DNA from: Bacillota bacterium
GTDB taxonomy: Bacteria > Bacillota > Sulfobacillia > Sulfobacillales > Sulfobacillaceae
Length of the DNA stretch: 41,449 nucleotides
Assembly (NCBI GenBank): GCA_023512105.1
Contig: JAIMAE010000007.1
Coordinates: 1 to 41,449 of the forward strand
Reading direction: 5' to 3'
The translations under genes and the position numbers were made by a program. The notes beneath the pieces are model-generated. The model did no database searches. It had not been told where the DNA came from and was given only the letters and a program-made list of their open reading frames with translations. Below, one piece after another: positions 1 through 7,147 of this stretch (position 1 is the first letter of the stretch; every line of letters starts with the position of its first letter).

Positions 1-3
1 GCA

Positions 4-68
4 CACGGCCGTCCCCCACCTCCGCACCCGGGCTACTGGGGGGAGACCCCCTGGGATCCCGGGCCGTG
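4..68. other. GC-rich nested inverted repeat at window edge
   Basis: Three nested arms can be paired: bases 4-10 with 62-68, 27-32 with 58-63 (CCCGGG on both sides, so the two outer arms compete for 62-63), and 39-43 with 47-51 around an AGA loop. No T-run follows on the plus strand. It may be the 3' part of a structured RNA or of a terminator whose remainder lies outside the window. I did not recognise an RNA family: the conserved SRP, RNase P and tmRNA sequence signatures I looked for are absent. Confidence 0.3.
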
Positions 69-82
69 CCAGCCCTTGAAAT

Positions 83-112
83 TTGGTGGCGATCAGCTCC
101 GATGGGTAGAAT
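83..112 (+). promoter_or_regulatory. candidate promoter of the Rieske oxygenase operon
   Basis: TTGGTG at 83-88 and TAGAAT at 107-112 are separated by 18 bases, a fair match to a housekeeping sigma-70/SigA promoter. It lies about 55 bases upstream of the oxygenase start. An alternative -35 (TTGAAA, 76-81) is too far from the -10 element. Confidence 0.35.
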
Positions 113-166
113 CCCTCGGGGCTTTTTGCTTTATTGGTGTAGACATGTCGATTAAGGAGGGTGGCG

Positions 167-1456
167 ATGGGCGCAAAGACGCCATGGGACGCAATTGGAG
201 AGGAGCTGGCCCAGGGCCGGGTGCCGCAGGTCATCTATCGCTCGCCGGAACTTTGGGCCCAGGAACAAGCCCGCATCTTTTCCCGGCGGTGGCTTTTGGT
301 GGCCCACGAGAGCGAACTTCCCGCCCCCGGGTGCTTCGTCCGGCGGCGGATAGGCGGGCTGTCGGTTTTAATCGTCCGCGGCAAGGACGGCCAGATTCGG
401 GGGATGCTCAACCAGTGCGTGCATCGCGGCGCCGAGCTGACCGGCTACTGGCAGGGAGCGGTGCGAGCCTTTAGCTGCCCTTATCACGGCTGGACCTACG
501 ACCTCGATGGCGCCCTGATTGGAGTGCCCTTTCGGGAGCGGCTGTACGCCGGCGCGGCGTTGCCTAACTCCGCACACCTGGTGCGGGTAGAGCGATATCG
601 GGGATTTTGCTTTGCCAACCTCGATCCCGAGGCCCCGCCGTTGGCCGAGGGTTTGGGGGATTTTCGCTGGTACTTGGATTTTTGGTTTCAGCCCGGGGGG
701 ATGGAGATGGAGGTGGCCTCGGGCCCTGACCGTTGGCTCATCGCCACCAACTGGAAGGTCCCCAGCGAAAACTTTGCCGGCGACAGCTACCACACCTTGT
801 TTACCCACCGGTTCGCCGCCCAAGGGGGATACCTTCCCACCAGCGCCCGGTTGCACGACCAGGGGTTTTCGGTGCGCATTCCCGGCTTGGGGCACACGGC
901 CAATTTCGCCTATTTGGCGGACGGCGCCCCCTGGCCTGGGGTGCCGCCGGCCCTGGCCGAGCGGTTTGAGGCCTCTTACCTTCCGGAACAAGCCGCCCTC
1001 TTTCGCCGGGTGCGCACGGCCTTGGGCAACCTTTTTCCTAACGCCTCCATTCACACCACGGTGCGCCAGTGGGAGCGCGAAGGGCCGCTGGTGCGCTTTT
1101 GGACCGTCCGCACCTGGAACCCGCAGTCGCCAGAGCAAACCGAGGTGCTGAGTTGGTGTCTGGTCCCCCGCCAGGCTCCGGATTCCTTCAAGGCCTTGTC
1201 GGTGCAGGCGTATCGGCTCTCCTTTGGCCCCAGCGGAATGGTGGAACAAGATGACGTGGCGGTGTGGGAAGGGATTGGCCGCGCGGCGGCCGACCCGGCG
1301 GGGGATGGCCTGTCCCTGAGCTTGGAGATGGCGCCCAAACCGCCATTGCCGGGGGGTGGCCCAGGCCAGCCGCCTGGGGAGATCAGCCAGGGGCTGATCA
1401 ACGAGGACAACGCCCGGACCTTTCTGCAGACCTGGTGGCGGTGTCTTCAGGGGTAA
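167..1456 (+). CDS. Rieske non-heme iron ring-hydroxylating oxygenase, alpha subunit
   Basis: Large catalytic subunit (429 aa) of an aromatic-ring-hydroxylating oxygenase. Residues 84-107 hold the Rieske [2Fe-2S] ligands C-x-H-x17-C-x2-H (CVHRG, C84/H86; CPYHGW, C104/H107). The mononuclear iron site is visible as the D206-x2-H209-x4-H214 motif after a SENF stretch, with a distal acidic pair in EQDD (D362/D363). All catalytic ligands are therefore present. The ATG at 167 was preferred over the in-frame GTG at 161 because AAGGAGG (154-160) abuts the GTG but stands six bases from the ATG. The beta subunit follows after 21 bases. No ferredoxin or reductase gene is adjacent, so electrons must come from elsewhere. 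The substrate cannot be read from the sequence; an aromatic acid is only a family-level guess. Confidence 0.93.
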   Translation: MGAKTPWDAIGEELAQGRVPQVIYRSPELWAQEQARIFSRRWLLVAHESELPAPGCFVRRRIGGLSVLIVRGKDGQIRGMLNQCVHRGAELTGYWQGAVRAFSCPYHGWTYDLDGALIGVPFRERLYAGAALPNSAHLVRVERYRGFCFANLDPEAPPLAEGLGDFRWYLDFWFQPGGMEMEVASGPDRWLIATNWKVPSENFAGDSYHTLFTHRFAAQGGYLPTSARLHDQGFSVRIPGLGHTANFAYLADGAPWPGVPPALAERFEASYLPEQAALFRRVRTALGNLFPNASIHTTVRQWEREGPLVRFWTVRTWNPQSPEQTEVLSWCLVPRQAPDSFKALSVQAYRLSFGPSGMVEQDDVAVWEGIGRAAADPAGDGLSLSLEMAPKPPLPGGGPGQPPGEISQGLINEDNARTFLQTWWRCLQG

Positions 1457-1477
1457 CCTGCCCGAGGAGGAGAAGCG

Positions 1478-1957
1478 ATGGAGTGGGCCAGTTGGTACTA
1501 CGAGGAAGCCGAGTTGTTGGACCAGGGGCGATGGCAGGCATGGTTGGAGCGCTTCCACCCGGACGCCCGCTACGAGGTGTGGTTGACGGAGGTGCGCTTC
1601 CATGAGCCCCAGGGCGAGCAGCTGACGTACCATCCCTTGATTGCCGACGACCGCCTGGCGCTGGGGATCCGGGTGCAACGGCTTTTGGATGGCTTGGCTT
1701 GGAGCGAGCGCCCCCGGCATCTGACCACCCGCCTGGTCGGCAACCTGATGGCGGAACCTCTGGCCTCGGGTCGCTGGCGGGTCAAGACCACCGTACTCTT
1801 GTGGCAGTGGTCGGTGTCGCAGGGGCGGGGCGGGGTGCTGGGATTTCGGCGCACCGACGAGCTGGCTCAGGCTGATGGGAAGTGGCAAATTATCCATCGC
1901 CGGGTCGAGTTGGGAAGCGACCAGGTGACGGAGGGCGCGTTGAGCCTTTTGCTCTAG
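1478..1957 (+). CDS. ring-hydroxylating oxygenase beta subunit
   Basis: A 159-aa protein with the SnoaL/NTF2-like fold signature of ring-hydroxylating dioxygenase beta subunits: an N-terminal helix pair with YYEEAELLDQGRW, a central R-x2-HLTTRLVGN segment and a C-terminal strand ending in IIHRRVELG. The family has a structural role in the alpha3beta3 oxygenase and lacks metal centres; none are seen here. GAGGAGG precedes the ATG, and the gene starts 21 bases after the alpha subunit, so the pair is one operon. The length is typical. It is followed by a minus-strand terminator, not by further catabolic genes. Confidence 0.88.
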   Translation: MEWASWYYEEAELLDQGRWQAWLERFHPDARYEVWLTEVRFHEPQGEQLTYHPLIADDRLALGIRVQRLLDGLAWSERPRHLTTRLVGNLMAEPLASGRWRVKTTVLLWQWSVSQGRGGVLGFRRTDELAQADGKWQIIHRRVELGSDQVTEGALSLLL

Positions 1958-1973
1958 GGGATGGAGATTCCCT

Positions 1974-2012
1974 GAAAAAAAGCGGGAGGAGGCCGGCCCC
2001 CTCCCGCTGGGA
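1974..2012 (-). terminator. intrinsic terminator of the globin-sensor gene
   Basis: On the minus strand a GC-rich stem (CCAGCGGGAGGG paired with CCTCCCGC around GGCCGGCC) is followed by seven T residues, which read as A on the plus strand at 1974-1980. It lies just past the stop of the globin-coupled sensor. The oxygenase operon ends 16 bases before it on the other strand; the hairpin lacks a plus-strand T-run, so it is probably unidirectional. Confidence 0.8.
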
Positions 2013-2018
2013 TGGAGA

Positions 2019-2771
2019 TCAGGCCGGCTCCAGGCGACCGAGGGCCAGGCGGCGGGTCTGTCGCCGGCGCACCCGGTCCAACGCGGAAAGCTGTTGGGAG
2101 AACTCGGCCAACGACTCGGTAATTCGCCGGGTGGCGACCTCCGAGCCCTCGGAGAGCTTTTTCACCTCGTCGGCCACCACGGCAAAGCCGCGCCCCGCCT
2201 CTCCCGCCCGCGCCGCCTCAATGGCCGCGTTGAGGGCCAGGAGGTTGGTTTGGCGGGCCAGATTGCGGATCAGTTCCGTGGCGTCGCGGATGGCGTCGGA
2301 TTGCCCGCTCAGCGATCCCATCAGGGCGTCGAGCTCGGCGTCCAGCATCTCTTGGTAACGGGTGATGACGGTCACCATGTCGGCCATCAGGCGCTTAGAG
2401 GCGGCCTCATAGGCTCGGCTGCGCTTTTCGGCGTCTTGGGGCCACGCTTGGTCGATGGTGTGAGCGGCCTCCGCCCAGATCAGTCGGTAGGCCGCGAGGT
2501 ACCAGTCGGGGGACAGCCCAACCCGCACGTGGGCGGCGGCGATGCGTTCCAGTTCTTCGGGCAGGCTCGGGTCGTCCAAGGGGCGCCTTAAGCTGCGCAA
2601 GTACTCCGCCAGGGAGCGCTCCAAGCGCTCGTAGCTGGTGGCGTCGCGCACGATCCCGTCGAGGGCGGATACCGCCTTCACCTTGGCGTAAAACCGCGGC
2701 ACCACCAACTCCGCCACCCGATTCCAGTCGATGGCGGCTAAGATCTCCGCCTCCTCTGGGCTCCATTCCAT
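2019..2771 (-). CDS. short globin-coupled sensor with MCP signalling tip (HemAT-like)
   Basis: A 250-aa soluble protein. Residues 1 to about 130 resemble the protoglobin domain of HemAT: F27-Y28 near the distal side, and the proximal-helix motif [12 protein letters not shown] with H81 as the expected heme ligand. The C-terminal half carries the conserved chemoreceptor hairpin tip ([18 protein letters not shown], then [14 protein letters not shown]), where receptors contact CheA and CheW. There are no membrane segments. The coiled-coil region is much shorter than in HemAT (about 430 aa) and leaves little room for methylation helices. I chose the ATG at 2771, preceded by GGGAG. The open frame continues upstream to 3032 and includes a strong AGGAAAGGAAG, but no start codon sits near that site. 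Likely role: oxygen or other gas sensing. No che genes are in the window. Confidence 0.85.
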   Translation of the reverse strand: MEWSPEEAEILAAIDWNRVAELVVPRFYAKVKAVSALDGIVRDATSYERLERSLAEYLRSLRRPLDDPSLPEELERIAAAHVRVGLSPDWYLAAYRLIWAEAAHTIDQAWPQDAEKRSRAYEAASKRLMADMVTVITRYQEMLDAELDALMGSLSGQSDAIRDATELIRNLARQTNLLALNAAIEAARAGEAGRGFAVVADEVKKLSEGSEVATRRITESLAEFSQQLSALDRVRRRQTRRLALGRLEPA

Positions 2772-2863
2772 AAACTCCCGGAGCTGATGCCAGGCAACGA
2801 TAAGCCTACACTTCCTTTCCTGTCGAGGGTTCTCTGTGCCTAGTTCCTTCTCTTCGCTTAGGA

Positions 2864-2890
2864 AGTTCGGATCATTATAACATCCGAACT
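2864..2890. promoter_or_regulatory. operator-like inverted repeat overlapping a minus-strand -10 box
   Basis: AGTTCGGAT (2864-2872) and ATCCGAACT (2882-2890) are perfect 9-bp arms around a 9-base centre. The centre contains TATAAT on the minus strand (2874-2879), directed toward the globin-sensor gene, with a weak -35 (ATCACG) 17 bases upstream. A protein bound to the arms would cover the -10 element, which is the geometry of a repressor operator. The regulator is unknown. Confidence 0.5.
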
Positions 2891-3035
2891 GAATGCCGTG
2901 ATAGGATCTAATGTCGAAAATACTCGGATCTTGTAGACATATCCTTGCGGAGCCCTGCGCAGGGATAATGAGGCGATTCGTGTTTGCGCACGTACTCGCG
3001 ATCCGAGACGCATCAAGAGGGCCGTGAAACAAATA

Positions 3036-3064
3036 TTGACGAACATAGTCGAAAAAAGGACATA
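3036..3064 (+). promoter_or_regulatory. candidate promoter of the GGDEF-EAL gene
   Basis: TTGACG (3036-3041) and GACATA (3059-3064) are spaced by 17 bases and lie about 70 bases upstream of the start at 3134. The -35 is good and the -10 is weak. Confidence 0.35.
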
Positions 3065-3133
3065 CAGATTAGTAATGATGATGGGTTTGTGATAGAGTCT
3101 CTTGCCGACGTGAACAGGCTCAAGGAGGGAGCG

Positions 3134-5143
3134 ATGGAGCCGGAAACGGTGCCAAGGAGTGCGTTGGATTCCGAGGCGGGAGGAGAGTGGACGCGGGTCT
3201 ACCTAGGGACCCTCCGGCGCTGGCTGGCCGGCTTGCCGGAGTCGGTGCGGGAACGGCGGGAGGCGGCCGCCCGGCGGGTGTTGGAAGCCTGGATTGCCGG
3301 CCAAGGGGTGCCTGCAGGCGAAGGGGAAGCGGAGCTTTCGCCGGCGGAGGTCTTGGAACTATATCGGCTGTTGATGGAAGAGGCGGGGCCGGCTCTCAGC
3401 GCACCGGCCGCCGGGGGAGCTGCTCAACGCCTGTATGCGGCGCTGGCGGCTACCGTGGAGGCGCTGTGGGCCGAGGCGGTGCGCCAATCCCAGGTGGACG
3501 CGCTGACCGGGGCGGCCACCCGGCGCGGATACGAGGCCTGGCTCAGGCAGATTCCTCCGGCGAGCGAAGGGCTGGTGATGGTGTTTGACCTCGATGATTT
3601 CAAATGGTTTAATGACACCTTCGGCCACTGGGCCGGCGACACCATCCTCCGCCAGGCGGCAGCCCGGGTCCACGAGGTGGTGGATGAGCTAAGCCTTTTG
3701 GTCCGCTTAGGCGGGGATGAATTCTTGCTGTGCTGTCTCGGGCCCGACTTTCAAAGCCTGGAATCTTGTCAACGCTTTGTGGATGCGCTGCATCGCCGAT
3801 TAACCCAAGAGAGCTACCGGGTCGGGCGGCGCCGATATCGTCTCGGGGTGTCGGCCGGGTGGATGATGGGGCCGATAGGGGAGGATCTGGTGCAGCGCGC
3901 CGACGACCGCCTGCTCTTGGCCAAACGGCAGGGGAAGAATCACCTGGTGGGTCCGCAACAAAAGATGGACCAGCCGCTTGCCCCTCCGCCCCGGGCCCGC
4001 CCCCGCCGACCATCTTGGCCTCCGGCGGCGGAATTGGGATGGCTTGCCGAGGCGGCGGAGGCGCTGTGGGCGGGCTGGTCGACGGCGGCGGTGTTGGTCA
4101 ACCGCCGAGGGGAAATCGTGGCCGTCAACCCGGCCTACCAGGCGTTGGTGGGGCGAGGGCGAGAGGAGCTTTTGGGTCAAAATCCCCGGATCAACGGCGC
4201 CGGGGCCACCCCCCCGCCGGTCTACCGGCGCCTTTGGGCTAGGCTTCAAAAGGGCAAAACCTGGCGCGGGGCGCTGGAAAACCAGCGGGCGGACGGCGAG
4301 CGCTGGTGGGCGGAAGAGGAGATAATCCCGATTGCGGTGGGCTCCCAGGTGGTGGGATATTGGGCGGCGGTGCGCGATCTGGAAGCACCGGCCCCCTTGC
4401 CGCCGCTGGAGGCAAGCGTGACCGACGGGACCAGCTTTCAGTTCGCCCTGCAACCGATCGTGGAGCTTGCCTCCGGCAATCCCATCGGCTTCGAGGCCCT
4501 GGCCCGACCTCGGCGGGGTCCACATCCCCTGGCTCCTCGCCGCTGGTTTCGCCTCGCTCGGCTGCTGGAGGACGAAGTCGGGGCCGACTTGGCGGCCCTG
4601 CAGGCGTTGGCCCAGTCGCTCGCGCAGTTGGGGGGGTGGCTGGAGACCCGGCGGCTTTTCGTCAACGTCAAAGCCGCGACCTTGGCTCGCCCGGCGGGAT
4701 TCCGTCGGGCGCTGCGCGCCTTGGAGACCGCAGTGCCGCGGCGGTGCTTGGTGATGGAGATCGGGGAGCGGGGGGCGCTGCGCTACCCCCACTGGGAGCG
4801 TCTGCGCCGCACCTATCCCGACTTGGCCTGGGCCCAGGACGACCTCGGGCGGGGCGACGGCGACCTCTTGCGCATGGTGATCAGCCGGCCGGAGTGGATC
4901 AAGCTGGACCGGGAGTTGACGCGCCGCCTGGCCCAGGAGCCCATCGGGGGCCCCGCCCCCGCACTGGTGGCGGCCCTTACCACCTGGGCACACCGCTACG
5001 GCACTCGGGTGGTGGCGGAGGGCATCGAGACCGAGGCCGAGTTTCGAGTCGCCCGTCAGCTCGGGGTCGACGCCGGACAGGGGTTTTGGCTGGGTCCTCC
5101 GCGGCTGCTCGAGTTGCCATCCGCCGGAGAGAGCGGGCCATGA
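3134..5143 (+). CDS. cyclic-di-GMP protein with GGDEF-PAS-EAL domains
   Basis: A 669-aa soluble protein. Residues 1 to about 125 are an unassigned, probably helical region. A diguanylate cyclase domain follows (DALTG, FDLDDFKWFND, GHWAGD, intact GGDEF at 193-197). A PAS domain spans about 305-420 and an EAL phosphodiesterase domain about 434-660. EAL catalytic positions look retained: GFEALARP, FVNVK, EIGE, QDD, IKLD, AEGIETE and GQGFWLG. The RxxD product-inhibition site expected before GGDEF is absent (DELS instead). Both activities are therefore possible; net output cannot be predicted. The ATG at 3134 follows AAGGAGG at 3122-3128; the open frame extends further upstream but without a comparable site. 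The divergent neighbour is a globin sensor, suggesting a link between gas sensing and c-di-GMP, which is inference. Confidence 0.9.
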   Translation: MEPETVPRSALDSEAGGEWTRVYLGTLRRWLAGLPESVRERREAAARRVLEAWIAGQGVPAGEGEAELSPAEVLELYRLLMEEAGPALSAPAAGGAAQRLYAALAATVEALWAEAVRQSQVDALTGAATRRGYEAWLRQIPPASEGLVMVFDLDDFKWFNDTFGHWAGDTILRQAAARVHEVVDELSLLVRLGGDEFLLCCLGPDFQSLESCQRFVDALHRRLTQESYRVGRRRYRLGVSAGWMMGPIGEDLVQRADDRLLLAKRQGKNHLVGPQQKMDQPLAPPPRARPRRPSWPPAAELGWLAEAAEALWAGWSTAAVLVNRRGEIVAVNPAYQALVGRGREELLGQNPRINGAGATPPPVYRRLWARLQKGKTWRGALENQRADGERWWAEEEIIPIAVGSQVVGYWAAVRDLEAPAPLPPLEASVTDGTSFQFALQPIVELASGNPIGFEALARPRRGPHPLAPRRWFRLARLLEDEVGADLAALQALAQSLAQLGGWLETRRLFVNVKAATLARPAGFRRALRALETAVPRRCLVMEIGERGALRYPHWERLRRTYPDLAWAQDDLGRGDGDLLRMVISRPEWIKLDRELTRRLAQEPIGGPAPALVAALTTWAHRYGTRVVAEGIETEAEFRVARQLGVDAGQGFWLGPPRLLELPSAGESGP

Positions 5144-5484
5144 CGGGACTGGAGTCCCGCTTTGGGGAGGGAGGCCGCCCTGCCCAGGAACCTGGGGCGT
5201 GGAGGCTTTTGGTTTCCGCGAACTGGGAGGGCTACTGGGACGGGGAGCAGGTGGTCTCGCGGGTGGTGGATTCCTACGGCCTGCCGCTCTGGCCGGCCCG
5301 CTGGACGGTGGTCGGAACCCAAGGTACGGCCAGCTACGAGCTGACGGTGGAGTACCGGCTGGGGGGGCGCGGCCTGGTGACGGTGGTCTCGCTTTGGACG
5401 ACCGCCCCGGCGGAGGACGCCGAGCCCCGCCCGCCTTGGTTAGAGCCGCTGATCTGGCGCGTCCTACATCCGGACGACGACTAA
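5140..5484 (+). CDS. conserved-looking hypothetical protein
   Basis: A 114-aa protein that I do not recognise. Its ATG overlaps the stop of the GGDEF-PAS-EAL gene in an ATGA arrangement, so translation is probably coupled and the two may act together. The middle is rich in beta-strand-like alternation with many tryptophans and glycines (ANWEGYWDG, PLWPARWTVVG), and the C-terminus is acidic (HPDDD). There is no signal peptide or membrane segment. The last four bases overlap the 3' end of the convergent membrane-protein gene. Confidence 0.65.
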   Translation: MTGLESRFGEGGRPAQEPGAWRLLVSANWEGYWDGEQVVSRVVDSYGLPLWPARWTVVGTQGTASYELTVEYRLGGRGLVTVVSLWTTAPAEDAEPRPPWLEPLIWRVLHPDDD

Positions 5485-5966
5485 GGATTGAACCGGGCCA
5501 CCCAGACCACGGCCACGAAGGCCAGTTCGATGAGAATCGAGATCGTGGCCAGGGTGGGCGTGGAGACCCAGATTGGCAGCGCGTGGGAGAGCGGAGCCGC
5601 CCCGTGCACGGCCAGCTGGCCGGGCAGTGCGTGCAAGGGAAGGCCGCGGATCGGCCCCGGAGGGCGCAAGACCCAACGGGCAAAGCTGGGTGAGAGGTCC
5701 ATGGCGATCCGGATTACCGCCGCGCCACCGGATGCCACCACTCCCGCCCACACTCCAAAGCGCTTGCCGGCCAAAAGGGCCACCGCGGCCACCACGGCCA
5801 AGGCGGCGTCTATCCCAAACAGGCCGGCCAGGAACCGGTTGAACCCCTCCACTCGCGTCATCAGGGCAAGATGGATGTAGGCCACCGCCAGTAGCAGCAC
5901 CACTCCCACCCAGATCCAGGCGTTGCGATGGGCGGCAGGAGTGCTCGCCACAGCATCTTCAGACAT
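5481..5966 (-). CDS. small integral membrane protein, unknown function
   Basis: A 161-aa protein with about four hydrophobic helices: roughly residues 15-37, 45-66, 70-90 and 135-157. A loop rich in Pro, His and Gly lies between the third and fourth. The start ATG at 5966 is preceded by GAGGAAGGTGAAGGG on the minus strand. It lies 122 bases downstream of ispH in the same orientation and could share its transcript. I see no catalytic motif and cannot assign a family. The stop overlaps the end of the convergent gene by four bases. Confidence 0.7.
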   Translation of the reverse strand: MSEDAVASTPAAHRNAWIWVGVVLLLAVAYIHLALMTRVEGFNRFLAGLFGIDAALAVVAAVALLAGKRFGVWAGVVASGGAAVIRIAMDLSPSFARWVLRPPGPIRGLPLHALPGQLAVHGAAPLSHALPIWVSTPTLATISILIELAFVAVVWVARFNP

Positions 5967-6088
5967 CCCTTCACCTTCCTCGCCGCATAATCTTCCGTTG
6001 GAGCCGCAAGAGCGTCCATGCGGTGGTCCTAGTTTTTCCCAAAGTTGTTGCCGACATGTTGCCGGCGGCGAGGAGCTGGGATGCGCGC

Positions 6089-6982
6089 CTAGGAGGCCTC
6101 CTCCGGCCGCATGGCCTCCAGGCGGGCAATGACGGCCCGGGTGACGTGGGTGGGGGTGGAGGAGCCGGCGGTTACCCCGACCCGGCGCACCCCGACGAAC
6201 CAAGCCGGGTTCAGGTCTTCCGCGCGCTCGACCCGCACCGCCGGCTTTTTGGCCACCGTCTGCACCACTTCCACCAGTCGGTTGGTGTTGTTGCTGCGGG
6301 GATCGCCCACCACCACCACCAGGTCGACGTCGCGGGCAAAGCGCACGGCTGCCTCCTGACGATCCTGGGTGGCACGGCAGATCTCGTTGTACACCTCGGC
6401 CTTGGGGTAGCGGCGCAAAATCGCCTCCACTACCGCCTGGGTGTCCCACTGGCTCAAGGTGGTCTGGGTGGTCACCACCAAGGGTAGGTCGGGCGCAAAG
6501 TCCAGCCGGTCGACGTCTTCGGGGCGGGAGACTAAGCGGATGCGCTCGGGCGGAGCCTCGCCCATTGCGCCCTCCGGTTCGGGGTGGCCGGGTTGGCCAA
6601 TGTAGATGACGGAATAGCCGGCGGCAATCTTTTCGGCGATTAGCCGGTGGGTCTTGGCCACGTCGGGACAGGTGGCGTCCACCACGTGAAACCCGCGGCG
6701 CCGGGCCTCGGCCACCACCTGCGGGCTGATCCCGTGGGCGGTGAAGATGAGCGTGGCCCCCGGCGGCACCTCGTCCAAGAGCTCGAGTCGGCTCTTGGCG
6801 CCTTCCACGGTGAGGATGCCAAGTTCGGCCAACTCGTCGACCACATGGCGGTTGTGCACGATCTGGCCCAGGACCACGATCGGGCGGGGGAGGTTAGGGT
6901 CTTTGGCCACCCGCTTGGCCAAGGTAATGGCGTCCACCACCCCGTAACAGTACCCGCGCGGCGTAATTTTCACCACTTCCAC
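6089..6982 (-). CDS. ispH: 4-hydroxy-3-methylbut-2-enyl diphosphate reductase
   Basis: Last enzyme of the MEP isoprenoid pathway; it reduces HMBPP to IPP and DMAPP with a [4Fe-4S] cluster. The three cluster cysteines are in their usual contexts: C12 (RGYCYGV), C105 (DATCPDV) and C202 (ICRATQDRQ). Substrate-binding histidines are seen in QIVHN (H43) and TAHG (H83), and GHPE (H133) and the S-x-NTNRL segment are also present. At 297 aa it is a normal full-length enzyme. The start is GTG at 6982, seven bases after AGGAAGGGG. It is divergent from the PrsW-like gene. Confidence 0.95.
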   Translation of the reverse strand: MEVVKITPRGYCYGVVDAITLAKRVAKDPNLPRPIVVLGQIVHNRHVVDELAELGILTVEGAKSRLELLDEVPPGATLIFTAHGISPQVVAEARRRGFHVVDATCPDVAKTHRLIAEKIAAGYSVIYIGQPGHPEPEGAMGEAPPERIRLVSRPEDVDRLDFAPDLPLVVTTQTTLSQWDTQAVVEAILRRYPKAEVYNEICRATQDRQEAAVRFARDVDLVVVVGDPRSNNTNRLVEVVQTVAKKPAVRVERAEDLNPAWFVGVRRVGVTAGSSTPTHVTRAVIARLEAMRPEEAS

Positions 6983-7147
6983 GGCGTGACCCCTTCCTGC
7001 GAACCGCAAAACTCCAGCGAACGTGCTTCTCTTTGGAGCATACCACCTTTGCGCCCGGCCGGCGACCTCGAGGATGGGGAGCCCATTCCTTTGGGTTATA
7101 TTGGGAAGGAGTGCAGACGACGGCGGGTGGATGAGGAGGTCGAGGCA

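Larger units (their letters stand above)
2772..3133. other. AT-richer divergent regulatory spacer (362 bp)
   Basis: This spacer separates the divergent globin-sensor and GGDEF-EAL genes. It is visibly richer in A and T than the flanking genes. It holds a 9-bp inverted repeat around a minus-strand TATAAT (2864-2890), a second pair of CTCGGATC/GATCCGAG half-sites (2923-2930 and 3000-3007), a perfect 12-bp palindrome CCCTGCGCAGGG (2953-2964) and a candidate plus-strand promoter (3036-3064). No credible coding sequence is seen. Confidence 0.6.

Noticed and set aside
368-1897. Minus-strand open frame of 509 codons across the oxygenase genes
   Set aside because: No family features, and it overlaps two clearly real genes on the plus strand.
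2772-3032. N-terminal extension of the globin-sensor frame up to 3032
   Set aside because: It runs through the AT-richer spacer and the operator-like repeat, is not protobglobin-like, and the ATG at 2771 gives the expected domain start.
3800-5683. Very long minus-strand open frame (627 codons) opposite the GGDEF-PAS-EAL gene
   Set aside because: Low-complexity Pro/Arg/Gly-rich translation typical of the antisense of GC-rich coding DNA; the plus strand encodes recognisable domains.
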